Assembly (NCBI GenBank): GCA_964426135.1
Contig: CAYRPN010000002.1
Coordinates: 1-64,000 of the forward strand
From: CAYRPN01 sp964426135
GTDB taxonomy: Bacteria > Planctomycetota > Phycisphaerae > Phycisphaerales > Phycisphaeraceae
Length of the DNA stretch: 64,000 nucleotides
Direction of reading: 5' to 3'
The notes under the pieces were generated by a model. The model had not been told where the DNA came from, ran no database searches, and was given only the letters and a program-made list of their open reading frames with translations. Positions 49,981 to 58,755 of this stretch are shown one piece after another. Both the position numbers and the translations under genes were made by a program. Position 1 is the first letter of the stretch; each line of letters starts with the position of its first letter.

Positions 49981-50100
49981 CGCGTGAGCAAACGGCTGGG
50001 CCCGTTGCGCAGGTGGGCTCGTGAACCGGGTCAGGCCTTGACCGGAGCAGCCCTAAGCGTCGTCTGCCTGGTGCGTCGGTGTCCTGGCCGTTTGCACGCG
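49981..50100 (+). ncRNA. ffs: Small signal recognition particle RNA (4.5S/SRP RNA)
   Basis: The ends pair over 14 bp: CGCGT (49981-49985) with ACGCG (50096-50100), then GCAAACGGC (49988-49996) with GCCGTTTGC (50087-50095), with a GA bulge. Near the apex, CGGGTCAGG ... AGCAGCCC is the conserved symmetric and asymmetric loop motif of the SRP RNA helix 8, which binds Ffh. The tip between GTCAGG and AGCAGCC is CCTTGACCGG rather than the usual GNRA-type tetraloop closed by C-G pairs. The RNA lies just before dnaX and ybaB, the same order as scr-dnaX-yaaK in Bacillus. It acts with FtsY, also encoded here. Confidence 0.88.
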
Positions 50101-50110
50101 CGGTCGTGGG

Positions 50111-50247
50111 AAGGGTGTAGGGTTTAGGGTGTAGGGTGTAGGGTTCTGAAGGGGACCACTGCAACCTGCACCACGTGAGTTGACGAAAAAATCATCGTCA
50201 TCCATTTCCGAACCCTAAACCCTACACCCTGAACCCTATACCCTTCC
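50111..50247. repeat. Inverted heptad arrays GTGTAGG / CCTACAC between SRP RNA and dnaX
   Basis: 50111-50150 reads GTGTAGG, GTTTAGG, GTGTAGG, GTGTAGG, GTTCTGA. 50206-50247 is the inverse: CCGAACC, CTAAACC, CTACACC, CTGAACC, CTATACC. The left array begins 11 bases after the RNA and the right one ends 10 bases before the dnaX start. Confidence 0.9.
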
Positions 50248-50256
50248 TCCTTCCCC

Positions 50257-52530
50257 ATGTCCTACACCGTCCTGGCAAGACGATACCGGTCCGTCACCTT
50301 TGAACAGGTGATCGGGCAGGAAGCCATCGCCAAGACGCTGCTCAGCGCAATCGCCAAGGGCCGCGTCGCACACGCCTATCTATTCACCGGCACGCGCGGT
50401 GTGGGCAAGACCACCACCGCCCGCCTGTTCGCCCGGGCTCTCAACGCGCCGGACACGATCCCCGGCTGCCCCAAGCCCGGCTTCATCGCATCCGAAGACG
50501 AGAACAAGAAGGGCGGCAAGAAACCGAAGAAAGCCGACGCACCCGCGGCATTCGAGTACCCGCCGCAGGACGTGCAGGACCGCATGGCCGAGGCCATCAT
50601 GGCGGGACAGGACCTCAACGTCGTCGAGATCGACGGCGCGTCCAACAACGGCGTCGAACAGGCCCGCCAACTCATCGCCAACGCCAGCCTCGCGCCCACC
50701 AATCAGGCGCTCTACAAGATTTACATCATCGACGAAGTGCACATGCTCTCCACGGCTGCGTTCAACGCGCTGCTGAAAACGATGGAGGAACCGCCGGCGC
50801 ATGTGAAGTTCATTTTGTGCACCACCGAATCGCACAAGGTGCCCGCGACGATCCAGTCCCGTTGCCAGCGGTTCGATTTCCGCAACATTCCCACCGCCAA
50901 AATCGCCGACCACCTTCGCGGCGTACTCAAGCAGGAAAAAGTCGAAGCCCACGACGACGTGATCTGGCAGATCGCACGCCTGGGCAATGGCTCCATGCGC
51001 GACGCGCTGTCGCTGCTCGATCGCTTGATCGCCACGGGCGAGACGCCGCTGACCAGCCAGGTGCTTGAGCAGATGCTCGGCCTGCCCGCGCCGGAGATGA
51101 TCGTCGCCTTGGTCGATGCGATCGCCGAGGGAAACATCGCGCAGACGCTGCAGCGCACCAGCGCCCTGATCGAGCGCGGCATCAGCGAGGATCAGGTCGT
51201 CGATGTGCTCATCGACCGCCTGCGCCAGCTCATGCTGCTGTCCACCTGCGGCGAGGCGAGTGAACTGATCGAGCTTTCCGACGACGCCCGCAAGTCAGCC
51301 GTCACGCAGGCTGCGCACTTCGACGCGCCCGGTCTCGTGCACATGATGATGTTGTGCGAGAATTTTCTGCGGTTCGCCCGCAGCAGCGCCAACCCGCGCG
51401 CCTTGCTGGACGCGACGATGGTGCGTCTGGCACTGGCGGAGAAGATGGCAGATGTCGCGGCGCTGTTGTCGGGCGGTGGCGGGGCGGGTGGGGCTGCCGG
51501 GGGACCGGATTCAAAAAAAAAAGCCTTAGCCGGGCCTGAGCCGAAGCCGATGCCCGGCGGCACACGAACGTCGGGGCAGGCTGGGGCACAGGGTTTCGAG
51601 CCACGCGCGGGCGCGGCATCGCGCCCATCGCAGCCGCACGCCGCGCCGCCCTTATCGACATCCTCGCCTGTCGCCCGCCCCGCATCGCGCTGGGGCGCGC
51701 CGGCGACGGACGAGACCATCGGTCGTGGCACGCCGCCGCCCCCGGTGTCGCGCTCCAGCCCTGTCTCACCGCTCGGCACGCGCGAGGACGCGCCGCCTCC
51801 GCACGAGCGATCACCATTCGAGGACGGTGCCCCAGCCGCGCCGCCTGTCCGATCCGGCCTGACGCCGCGATCAGGCTCGCCGCAGCCACCGCCTGTCCCG
51901 TCCGATGGCCCATTGCCGCTGCCGGGGGCATCGTTACCCCCCGAAGCGCCGGCTGCGCCGCTGCCTTCCAATCTGAACGCGGCGGAAGTCTGGGCGGCGC
52001 TACTGCAGTCCGTGGGGAGCAAACCTTCGATGCGCTGGATCGAGGCGCTTGCGCTCGTCCGGCTCGACGATCGCGCGGCGCATCTGTCGCTTTTGCCGGG
52101 CAAGCGCGACATGCAGCGATTCGTCGCCGGTCCCAGGCAACGCGAGCAACTGGCGGAGCTGTTCCGCGGCGTGCTGGGCCGGCCTGTGCGCGTGGAAGTG
52201 GACATGGGCGCGGCCGGATCCGCCGGCTCCGCCAACGCGGGCAACTTCGGCGCGGCGGCTGTCGCGCCTGGCGGTCCCGTGCGGCACGGACGAGGCGATC
52301 GCGAGGAATCGCTCGCGCTGCCTCTCGTGCGCGAGGTGATGGAAACTTTTGACGCCGTGCTGATCGAGTCGCGTTCCGCCGCCGCGCCGCCGCCTGCGCC
52401 GGTGCTTCCCGCGCCGGTCGTTCCGCCTGTGGTGCTTGGCGAAGCGACCAGCGCAGCCGGTGCCCCGGCATTCCCTGATATCGCTGAGATCGATCCCCTT
52501 GAACCCGACGATTCGGAGACCGACGAGTAA
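50257..52530 (+). CDS. dnaX: DNA polymerase III gamma/tau subunit DnaX
   Basis: Protein of 757 aa (tau form), the clamp-loader ATPase. Walker A is GTRGVGKTT (45-53), Walker B IIDEVHML, sensor region TTESHKVPATIQSRCQRF; domain III continues to about 410. The zinc module expected between them has lost all but one Cys and holds instead a Lys-rich insertion (about 75-95). At codons 420-422 there is an A10 run (51513-51522), with a GCCGGGC/GCCCGGC hairpin 6 bases downstream (51529-51558). The -1 frame stops at 51537-51539, the +1 frame at 51527-51529, giving gamma forms of about 424-427 aa, close to E. coli gamma (431). The remaining tail is Pro/Gly-rich with a small end domain. ybaB starts four bases after the stop. 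Confidence 0.96.
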   Translation: MSYTVLARRYRSVTFEQVIGQEAIAKTLLSAIAKGRVAHAYLFTGTRGVGKTTTARLFARALNAPDTIPGCPKPGFIASEDENKKGGKKPKKADAPAAFEYPPQDVQDRMAEAIMAGQDLNVVEIDGASNNGVEQARQLIANASLAPTNQALYKIYIIDEVHMLSTAAFNALLKTMEEPPAHVKFILCTTESHKVPATIQSRCQRFDFRNIPTAKIADHLRGVLKQEKVEAHDDVIWQIARLGNGSMRDALSLLDRLIATGETPLTSQVLEQMLGLPAPEMIVALVDAIAEGNIAQTLQRTSALIERGISEDQVVDVLIDRLRQLMLLSTCGEASELIELSDDARKSAVTQAAHFDAPGLVHMMMLCENFLRFARSSANPRALLDATMVRLALAEKMADVAALLSGGGGAGGAAGGPDSKKKALAGPEPKPMPGGTRTSGQAGAQGFEPRAGAASRPSQPHAAPPLSTSSPVARPASRWGAPATDETIGRGTPPPPVSRSSPVSPLGTREDAPPPHERSPFEDGAPAAPPVRSGLTPRSGSPQPPPVPSDGPLPLPGASLPPEAPAAPLPSNLNAAEVWAALLQSVGSKPSMRWIEALALVRLDDRAAHLSLLPGKRDMQRFVAGPRQREQLAELFRGVLGRPVRVEVDMGAAGSAGSANAGNFGAAAVAPGGPVRHGRGDREESLALPLVREVMETFDAVLIESRSAAAPPPAPVLPAPVVPPVVLGEATSAAGAPAFPDIAEIDPLEPDDSETDE
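51513..51558 (+). other. Candidate programmed frameshift or slippage site in dnaX
   Basis: A run of ten A (51513-51522), read TCA AAA AAA AAA GCC, is followed after 6 bases by a perfect 7-bp stem (51529-51535 with 51552-51558) and stops in both other frames within 17 bases. It has the same architecture as the E. coli dnaX -1 site and the Thermus slippage site. The inference is that it yields a short gamma subunit. Confidence 0.8.
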
Positions 52531-52534
52531 ACCC

Positions 52535-52915
52535 ATGCTGGACAATCTGAAAAACCTGTGGTCGATGATGGGCCAGGCCAAGCAGATGAAAGAGAAGTTC
52601 ACGCAGATGCAGGAGGAACTTGGCCGGAAAGTCGTCGACGGCGAAGCCGGCGCCGGGGCGGTGCGCGTGCGCGTCAACGGTCGACTGGAAGTGATCTCAG
52701 TCACACTTGATCGTCCGATGCTGCTGGCCTTGACCGCGCCGGAGGATGAAGCATCCAGAGGCCCCAGCGAGAGCGATCTGAAGTTGGTGGAGGACCTCAT
52801 CGCCGCCGCCGTCAACGCCGCCATGAGCAAGGCCCGCGAGATGATCCAGCAGGAAATGCAGCAACTCACCGGCGGGCTGAATATTCCCGGTCTCGACAAG
52901 TTGATGGGGCCGTGA
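52535..52915 (+). CDS. YbaB/EbfC family nucleoid-associated protein
   Basis: Protein of 126 aa that binds DNA as a dimer. LKNLWSMMGQAKQMKEKFTQMQEEL is the conserved first helix, followed by VDGEAGAGAVRVRVNGRLEVISVTLD and the carboxy helices NAAMSKAREMIQQEMQQLTGGL. The length is slightly longer than the usual 105-110 owing to a small insertion at about 68-80. It begins four bases after dnaX, the common dnaX-ybaB pair; recR, the usual third gene, does not follow. Confidence 0.94.
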   Translation: MLDNLKNLWSMMGQAKQMKEKFTQMQEELGRKVVDGEAGAGAVRVRVNGRLEVISVTLDRPMLLALTAPEDEASRGPSESDLKLVEDLIAAAVNAAMSKAREMIQQEMQQLTGGLNIPGLDKLMGP

Positions 52916-52927
52916 GGGGAAGGAGCC

Positions 52928-53107
<180 letters not shown>

Positions 53108-53108
53108 C

Positions 53109-54035
53109 ATGCCCCCCACCCCCGACCCATCTCAGCAGCAGGCCGATGCCCTGCATCGCTACTTCGGCGATTGCGCATCGGTGGTGCGGCCGTGGTCGCT
53201 GGGGCAGGCGCAGTTGACGGCGCCGCTGGACCCGAAGATGGCGATGGCGTCGCTGAAGCAGGCGCGGCAGCGCATGCTCGATATGGCCGATGACGCGGGC
53301 AAGCATTTCACCCGGTACCTCGAAGCCGACGGCCACCTCGTCAACGCCCTCCGCGCCGAGTCCCTCATCGACGCCGGCTTTCACCTGGGCCGGATCAATG
53401 ACTACGGCCTGCCCGACGCCGGCCGCGAAGGCGTCCGCCTGTTGCGCGATCAGCAGACTGTCGCCATGGCCGATGCGATCAAGTACATCGAACGCTACGA
53501 GGAAGTCGCCCGCCTGCGCATGGGCGGCGCGATGCGGTTGCTGCGATTGCGGTTCGTGTCGGACAACCTCACCGACGGCAGCCCGACCCTGGTCGTCACG
53601 CGCAGCGTCCAACTCGTGCAGGCGCTGTACCTCATCGCCAAGAGCGGCGGGACCTATCGCGCGCTGCGCGATGCCTTTACCTGCGCCCACGTGCTCCTGG
53701 TGAATCTCAAGGGCAACGAGAATCTGCCGCGACTCGTCCGGCAGACGCGGTCCTGGCTCTCGCAGATGCGCGACCGGGCGATCGAACTATGGACCGAACT
53801 TGGCGAAGCGCCATTTCCCTTTCAGCACGAGCGTGGCACGATCTCCATCGGACAATCGCTGTGCGAGAAGATGCCCGCGGAAGACGATTTTGAAGGCCTG
53901 ATGCGCGAGACCGGCGCCATGCTCGACCGCTATGCCCAGCTTTATCAGCGCGTGCTGGGCAATCTCGCCGGCGTGAGCGAACAGGTCGAGGTCATCACCG
54001 GCGTGGCGCCGCGAAGGTTGCGGCGAAAGGGCTGA
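53109..54035 (+). CDS. Conserved-looking helical protein of unknown function
   Basis: Protein of 308 aa, all-helical by eye, without signal peptide or membrane spans. LKQARQRMLDMADDAGKHFTRYLEADGHLVNAL, VAMADAIKYIERYEEVARLRMGGAMRLLR and LVRQTRSWLSQMRDRAIELWTELGEAPFPF are long amphipathic helices. Base composition and codon use are like the neighbours, so it is a real gene, but I recognise no family. It follows ybaB after 193 bases of heptad repeats. The last codons touch a family A arm. Confidence 0.65.
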   Translation: MPPTPDPSQQQADALHRYFGDCASVVRPWSLGQAQLTAPLDPKMAMASLKQARQRMLDMADDAGKHFTRYLEADGHLVNALRAESLIDAGFHLGRINDYGLPDAGREGVRLLRDQQTVAMADAIKYIERYEEVARLRMGGAMRLLRLRFVSDNLTDGSPTLVVTRSVQLVQALYLIAKSGGTYRALRDAFTCAHVLLVNLKGNENLPRLVRQTRSWLSQMRDRAIELWTELGEAPFPFQHERGTISIGQSLCEKMPAEDDFEGLMRETGAMLDRYAQLYQRVLGNLAGVSEQVEVITGVAPRRLRRKG

Positions 54036-54036
54036 A

Positions 54037-54179
54037 GTAGGTTGCGTCAAGTCCGCGCGGACGCACCGCGTTTGACAAGCAAGTCGAGTGATTCACCTGT
54101 CGCATGTGGGGATCGGCGGTGTTGGTTGGAACCCGCAGGATTCCGGATGGTGCGTCCGCGCGGACTTGACGCACCCTAC
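54037..54179. repeat. Inverted-repeat doublet, family A (copy 3)
   Basis: The arm 54037-54067 (GTAGGTTGCGTCAAGTCCGC...) and the arm 54149-54179 are inverse with one mismatch, separated by 81 bp, the same distance as in copy 1. It lies between convergent genes, one base past one stop and four bases before the other. Confidence 0.92.
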
Positions 54180-54183
54180 GCGA

Positions 54184-56082
54184 TCACGCCGGCACCACTT
54201 CACCGCTCGGAGTCGCCGGCGGCTGTGACTTGCCGGCGAACACGCGCAGCGCTTCGACCAGCAGCAGCACGGCCAGCACAATCAGCACCACCGACACCCA
54301 TGCGACCACCAGCGGTGTCGTGGGCTTCTCCACAAAGAACGCGCCCTTGATGAATAGCGAAAGCGCCCAAACGCTCATGGCATACATCCAGATCGCCGGC
54401 AGACCGGTGACGTACCAGACCCATTTCTTCTTGTACGTCTTCCACAGCCACACCGTGACGCCGATCAGCGCCAGCGCGGCGAGCAGTTGATTCGATGCCC
54501 CGAACAAGCCCCAGAATGTGCGCCACGCGGGCACCGGCTTGCCGTTGGCGCCGATGGGCGCCGGCAGCATGACGAAGATGAGCGGCACGGCGGCGGTGAT
54601 GGTCGTGCCGATCCACGCACCGGCTTTGCCCTTGAGGCCCGTCAGTTCCTGAATGATGTACCGGCCCAGGCGCGTGCAGACATCGAGCGTGTCGTAGACG
54701 AACGTGGTGAAAGCGAGCAGGCCGAAGCCGTAGCCCAGCGCGATGGGGATGCCGAACTGGTTGAGGAAGCTGCCGATGCCGTTGGCGTAGATCGCGTTGG
54801 GGCCTTGCTTCACCACGGCGCTGCCGCTGGCGAGCATCATGACACAGCCGAGGGAAACGACGGCGACGAAGCCTTCCATCAGCATCGCGCCGTAGCCGAT
54901 GGTCTTTGCGTCGGTCTCGCGGCGAAGTTGCTTGCTGGTGGTGCCGCTGGCGATCAGGCAGTGGAAGCCCGAACACGCGCCGCAGGCGATGGTGATGAAC
55001 AGGATGGGGAAAAGCGTTTCGCCGGCGGTGCTGGTGAATCCGGTGAAGGCGGGGTACGCGATGGTGGCGGGCGTGGCGTCGCCGGTGACCCAGGCTTTCA
55101 CGCCGCCGATGACGATGCCCATCACCGCCGCCGCCATGGCGATGTAAAGGAAATAGCCGCCCAGGTGTCCGCGCGGTTGCAGGAGCATCCACACGGGCAC
55201 CACCGCGGCAATCAGGCAGTAACCCAGCAGCAGCACGTCCCAGAGCTTGATCGCCGGCGCGTTTTGCAGCGAGGTTGCGACGGTGGTGCGCAGCGTGGCG
55301 AGTTGGGCATCCGTCATCACGGTGCCCTTCGCTTCGGCCGCGGCCTTGGCGAGGCTCGACGCCTGCGTAAACGCGGCATCGATGGCGGCGGTGTCCGGCT
55401 TGCCCATCATCGCAGCGAGATCAAACGGAATCATCGGCCCGGCCCAGATCGCCAGGCCCACCATCGGCAGAAAAATCAGCGTCGCCAGATTCAGCGAAAG
55501 CTTGGTGAATCGCAGCAAGAGTCCCATGACGATCGGCAGGACGAGATAGATCAAGGACGACGACGCGGTGCCGCCGCCGGTGACCTTGCTTCCGTCATCG
55601 AGGAGTTGTTCCCCGACGAAGCTGCTCGCCACGACATCGGTGAACGCCACGATGATGTAGATCAGCGCGATGTAGATGAAGCCGAGGAAAAGGAGATAAC
55701 TGCGCTGCGTCATGTGCTGGCGCACGACCTCGGCGATGCTGCGTGCCTTGTGGCGGACGGAGGCGATCAGCGCGGTGATGTCGTGGACGCCGCCGATGAA
55801 GATGCAACCGACCATGATCCAGATCAGCGCCGGCGCCCAGCCGAAGGCGACGCCGGCCAAGATGGGGCCGACGATCGGGCCTGCCGCGGCGATGGCGGAG
55901 AAGTGCTGCGAAAGCAGAAACTTCGGCTCGGTGGGCACGTAGTCCACGTCATCGCGCAGCGTGTTGGCGGGCGTGGCTTTCGTGTCGTCCAGTTGCAGGA
56001 GCTTCACCAGCAGCGAGCCGTAGACGCGGTAGGCGACCATCAGAATGGCGGCACAGGCGATGACGATGATGAGCAGATTCAT
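54184..56082 (-). CDS. cstA: Carbon starvation protein CstA family transporter
   Basis: Integral membrane protein of 632 aa with some 15-16 helices. AYRVYGSLLVKLLQLDD near the start, TEPKFLLSQHFSAIAAAGPIVGPI, GGVHDITALIASVRHKARSIAEV, and CGACSGFHCLIASGTTSKQL are signature segments of the family, which takes up peptides or pyruvate during carbon starvation. The carboxy end is shorter than E. coli CstA (701 aa). The start has no strong ribosome site. The EVE-domain gene lies 21 bases upstream on the same strand, so both may be co-transcribed. Confidence 0.95.
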   Translation of the reverse strand: MNLLIIVIACAAILMVAYRVYGSLLVKLLQLDDTKATPANTLRDDVDYVPTEPKFLLSQHFSAIAAAGPIVGPILAGVAFGWAPALIWIMVGCIFIGGVHDITALIASVRHKARSIAEVVRQHMTQRSYLLFLGFIYIALIYIIVAFTDVVASSFVGEQLLDDGSKVTGGGTASSSLIYLVLPIVMGLLLRFTKLSLNLATLIFLPMVGLAIWAGPMIPFDLAAMMGKPDTAAIDAAFTQASSLAKAAAEAKGTVMTDAQLATLRTTVATSLQNAPAIKLWDVLLLGYCLIAAVVPVWMLLQPRGHLGGYFLYIAMAAAVMGIVIGGVKAWVTGDATPATIAYPAFTGFTSTAGETLFPILFITIACGACSGFHCLIASGTTSKQLRRETDAKTIGYGAMLMEGFVAVVSLGCVMMLASGSAVVKQGPNAIYANGIGSFLNQFGIPIALGYGFGLLAFTTFVYDTLDVCTRLGRYIIQELTGLKGKAGAWIGTTITAAVPLIFVMLPAPIGANGKPVPAWRTFWGLFGASNQLLAALALIGVTVWLWKTYKKKWVWYVTGLPAIWMYAMSVWALSLFIKGAFFVEKPTTPLVVAWVSVVLIVLAVLLLVEALRVFAGKSQPPATPSGEVVPA

Positions 56083-56103
56083 GCGGGATCATGATAACGC
56101 GGA

Positions 56104-56562
56104 TCACGTTGCCGCCATCGACATGATGACATCGAAATGTTTCGCCTCCACCGGCTGCACGCTGAGCCGTTGTCCGCGCTGCAGGAGCGGCATACCGGCG
56201 AGCTTCTTGTTCCTTTTGATCTCCGCCAGCGTCACCATGCGCGGGAACTTCTCCGCAAACGCCACGTCCACCATCATCCAGATCGGGTTCTCTTTCGTGG
56301 CTTTGGGATCGTGGTACTCGCTCTTCTTGTCGAGCGCGGTGTGATCCGCATAGCCGGCGCGGCTGACCCTGGCGACGCCCACGACGCCCATCGGCTCCGT
56401 GCTGGAGTGATAGAGAAGCACGAGGTCGCCGACCTTCATGTCATCGCGCATGAAATTGCGGGCCTGATAGTTCCGCACGCCGTGCCAGCAGGTGGAGCCG
56501 TCGCGTTTCAGGTCGTCGATGGAGTAGACATCGGGTTCGGTTTTCAGGAGCCAGTGACGCAT
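56104..56562 (-). CDS. EVE domain-containing protein
   Basis: Protein of 152 aa made of one EVE domain, the PUA-like fold that binds modified bases in RNA or DNA. HWLLKTEPDVYSIDDLKRDG, TCWHGVRNYQARNFMRDDMKVGDLVLLYHS, and VVGVARVSRAGYADHTAL are the conserved blocks; WHGVRNYQARN and YHSS line the binding pocket. The length is typical (about 150 aa). It is upstream of cstA by 21 bases. Function in the cell is unknown for the family. Confidence 0.95.
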   Translation of the reverse strand: MRHWLLKTEPDVYSIDDLKRDGSTCWHGVRNYQARNFMRDDMKVGDLVLLYHSSTEPMGVVGVARVSRAGYADHTALDKKSEYHDPKATKENPIWMMVDVAFAEKFPRMVTLAEIKRNKKLAGMPLLQRGQRLSVQPVEAKHFDVIMSMAAT

Positions 56563-56648
56563 GGTTGATGAACTTTTCCTGTTGTTCGCGTCTTCGTTTC
56601 ATCCGTGATTCCGCAATCGTGCCGTCTGCGCGGCACGGCGTGCCGCGG

Positions 56649-57548
56649 TTACGAGTTCGGCCATTCGCCGGTGAAAACTTCCGTCGCCGGGCCCGTCATG
56701 TAGACGTGATTGTCGCTCGCTTTCCATTCCAGCGTCAGGTCGCCGCCGGGCAGGTGGGCGAGGATTTTGCGGTCGCTGTGATCGGTGAGCACGCCGCTGA
56801 CGCAGACCGCCGACGCTCCGGTGCCGCAGGCGAGGGTGATGCCGCTGCCGCGTTCCCAGGTTCGCATGGTGACTTCGCCGCGCGAGTGGACTTGAACGAA
56901 GTGCACGTTGACTCGGCGAGGGAAGACGGCATGCCGCTCGATGACGGGGCCGACGATTTCCAAGGGCACCTTCGCCACGTCCTTGCAGAAGAACGTCGCG
57001 TGCGGGTTGCCCATGGAGACGCAGGTCATGCGGAGATCAAGGCCGCAGTCGGCGATCCAGCTTGACGAAAGATTCGCAGGCCAGTCGATCAGGCTGCGCA
57101 CGGAATGGTTCACGACCTGCGGCACATCGCGGATCGCCACGGGCACCTTGGCCGGCTCCAGGATCGGCTCGCCCATATCGACGGTGACCTGTTCCACCTT
57201 GCCGCGGGCGTCGGTGGTGTAGCGCAGCGTGAGGATGCCGCGACCGGTCTCGATGCGCATGGGGTTGGCGGTGCTCAGGCCATGGTCGTGCGCGAACTTG
57301 CACACGCATCGGATGCCGTTGCCGCACATCTCCGACTCGGAGCCGTCAGCGTTGAACATGCGCATGCGGACATGGGCGCCGGCAGCAATGGATGTGGGCG
57401 GCAGCACGAGGATCAACCCATCGCCGCCGACGCCGAAGTGGCGGTCCGCCACAGAGATCGCCGCTTTCGCCGGGTCGGCGACCGTTTCGGTCAAGCCGTT
57501 GACGTAGACGTAGTCGTTGCCGATGCCGTGCATTTTGGTGAAGCGCAT
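56649..57548 (-). CDS. dapF: Diaminopimelate epimerase
   Basis: Enzyme of 299 aa that interconverts LL- and meso-diaminopimelate for lysine and peptidoglycan. FTKMHGIGNDYVYVNG is the amino motif; SEMCGNGIRCV holds active Cys75, and TLACGTGASAVCV holds the partner Cys241. DRHFGVGGDGLILV and MGNPHATFF complete the pattern. GAGG six bases before the ATG supports the start. Presence implies meso-DAP synthesis, so the organism probably has peptidoglycan. Confidence 0.97.
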   Translation of the reverse strand: MRFTKMHGIGNDYVYVNGLTETVADPAKAAISVADRHFGVGGDGLILVLPPTSIAAGAHVRMRMFNADGSESEMCGNGIRCVCKFAHDHGLSTANPMRIETGRGILTLRYTTDARGKVEQVTVDMGEPILEPAKVPVAIRDVPQVVNHSVRSLIDWPANLSSSWIADCGLDLRMTCVSMGNPHATFFCKDVAKVPLEIVGPVIERHAVFPRRVNVHFVQVHSRGEVTMRTWERGSGITLACGTGASAVCVSGVLTDHSDRKILAHLPGGDLTLEWKASDNHVYMTGPATEVFTGEWPNS

Positions 57549-57603
57549 GGAGGACCTCGATTGCAAAGCGGGGGATTATACGGTTACAGGCGAGCGGTTC
57601 GCC

Positions 57604-57695
57604 TGTTTAGCGGAAACGCCGCAGGCGTCTGGATGGATGCCTCGTGGGCGGGAATCCGAGGCCGCTCGTTCAGACGCCTTCGGCGTTTCCGCTAA
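57604..57695. repeat. Inverted-repeat doublet, family F
   Basis: The arm 57604-57640 (GTTTAGCGGAAACGCCGCAG...) and the inverse arm 57670-57695 (CAGACGCCTTCGGCGTTTCC...) enclose about 29 bp. A single copy is at 29784-29820. It lies in the promoter region of both dapF and ftsY. Confidence 0.88.
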
Positions 57696-57738
57696 CCGAT
57701 GTGGCGACACTCCGTTGCAAGCGCTGTCGAGCGCTCTC

Positions 57739-57786
57739 GCTTCGCATTTTGCATTTCGTACTTTTCACTTTGCACTTTTCACTCTC
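57739..57786. repeat. Heptad array CATTTTG/CACTTTT upstream of ftsY
   Basis: CATTTTG, CATTTCG, TACTTTT, CACTTTG, CACTTTT, CACTCTC at a 7-bp period, ending about 45 bases before the ftsY start. It is AT-rich in a GC-rich spacer and related to the array before pheS. Confidence 0.82.
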
Positions 57787-57830
57787 TCGCCAATCCTTGC
57801 ATTTCCCACCTCTTCCCCTATCCTCCCGCC

Positions 57831-58742
57831 ATGGGTCTGTTCAAATCCATCTTCAAGAAAATCAGCGACGGCCTGTCGAAGACGCGCGAGGGCATCGCCA
57901 GTCTTTGGACCGGGGAAAAACTCTCCAGGGAACTGCTGACCAAGCTCGAACGGCAGATGATCCAGGCGGACATCGGCGTGAAGACGGCGCAGGAACTCGT
58001 CAAGGACCTGACTGCCGCGTGGGAGCGATCCGAGATCGAAACCGCGAACCAGGCGAAGGAGTACCTGATCGATCTGCTCGTGGCCGGCTGGCCGGCGGAA
58101 GACCGATCCATTCACTTTGCGGCCGGCGGACCCACGGTCATCCTCGTCTGCGGCGTCAACGGCGCGGGCAAGACCACCAGCATCGCCAAGATCGCCAAGA
58201 GCATGCGCGATGAGAAAAAATCCGTCGTGCTGGCGGCTTGCGACACCTTCCGCGCCGCCGCCGTCGAGCAACTGGAAATCTGGAGCAAGCGACTGGGCAT
58301 CGACATGATCAAGGGCAAGCAGGGCGGCGATCCCGCAGCTGTCGCCTTCGACGCGGCGGAGGCGGCCGTCGCTCGCAAAGCGGACGTGCTCATCGTTGAC
58401 ACGGCAGGGCGACTGCACACGCAGAAGCCGCTGATGGACCAGCTCGCCAAGATCAAGAATGTGATCGCCAAGAAGATTCCCGGGGCGCCGCACGAGGTCA
58501 TCCTCGTCCTCGACGCGACGGTCGGCACCAACGCGGTCAACCAGGCGAAAGAGTTCACCGCGGCGACGAACGTGTCGGGCATCTTCCTCGCCAAGCTCGA
58601 CGGCACCGCCAAGGGCGGCATCGTGGTCGCCATCCGCGAACAGCTTGCGATTCCGGTGAAGTTCGTGGGCGTGGGTGAGACGCCCGATGACGTGGAGCCG
58701 TTCGAGCCGGCGAAGTTTGTCAGGGCGATGATGGAGGGGTGA
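57831..58742 (+). CDS. ftsY: Signal recognition particle receptor FtsY
   Basis: GTPase of 303 aa, receptor for the SRP-ribosome complex at the membrane. After a short helical N domain (about 1-95) come G1 GVNGAGKTTS (108-117), DTFRAAAVEQLEIW, DTAGRLHT, and the GTP-specificity region LAKLDGTAKGG, with closing FVGVGETPDDVEPFEPAKFV. There is no long acidic A domain, as in the short FtsY of many bacteria. The start at 57831 excludes repeat-coded residues. It works with the SRP RNA found at 49981-50100. Confidence 0.97.
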   Translation: MGLFKSIFKKISDGLSKTREGIASLWTGEKLSRELLTKLERQMIQADIGVKTAQELVKDLTAAWERSEIETANQAKEYLIDLLVAGWPAEDRSIHFAAGGPTVILVCGVNGAGKTTSIAKIAKSMRDEKKSVVLAACDTFRAAAVEQLEIWSKRLGIDMIKGKQGGDPAAVAFDAAEAAVARKADVLIVDTAGRLHTQKPLMDQLAKIKNVIAKKIPGAPHEVILVLDATVGTNAVNQAKEFTAATNVSGIFLAKLDGTAKGGIVVAIREQLAIPVKFVGVGETPDDVEPFEPAKFVRAMMEG

Positions 58743-58755
58743 GGAGACGTTTCGA

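Noticed and set aside
54487..56094. Long open frame opposite cstA (and similar ones opposite 409-3135, 7725-9473, 13474-15570, 29900-31855, 35565-37229)
   Set aside because: These antisense frames mirror the GC-rich third codon positions of real genes; their translations are Arg/His/Ala-rich and match no family.
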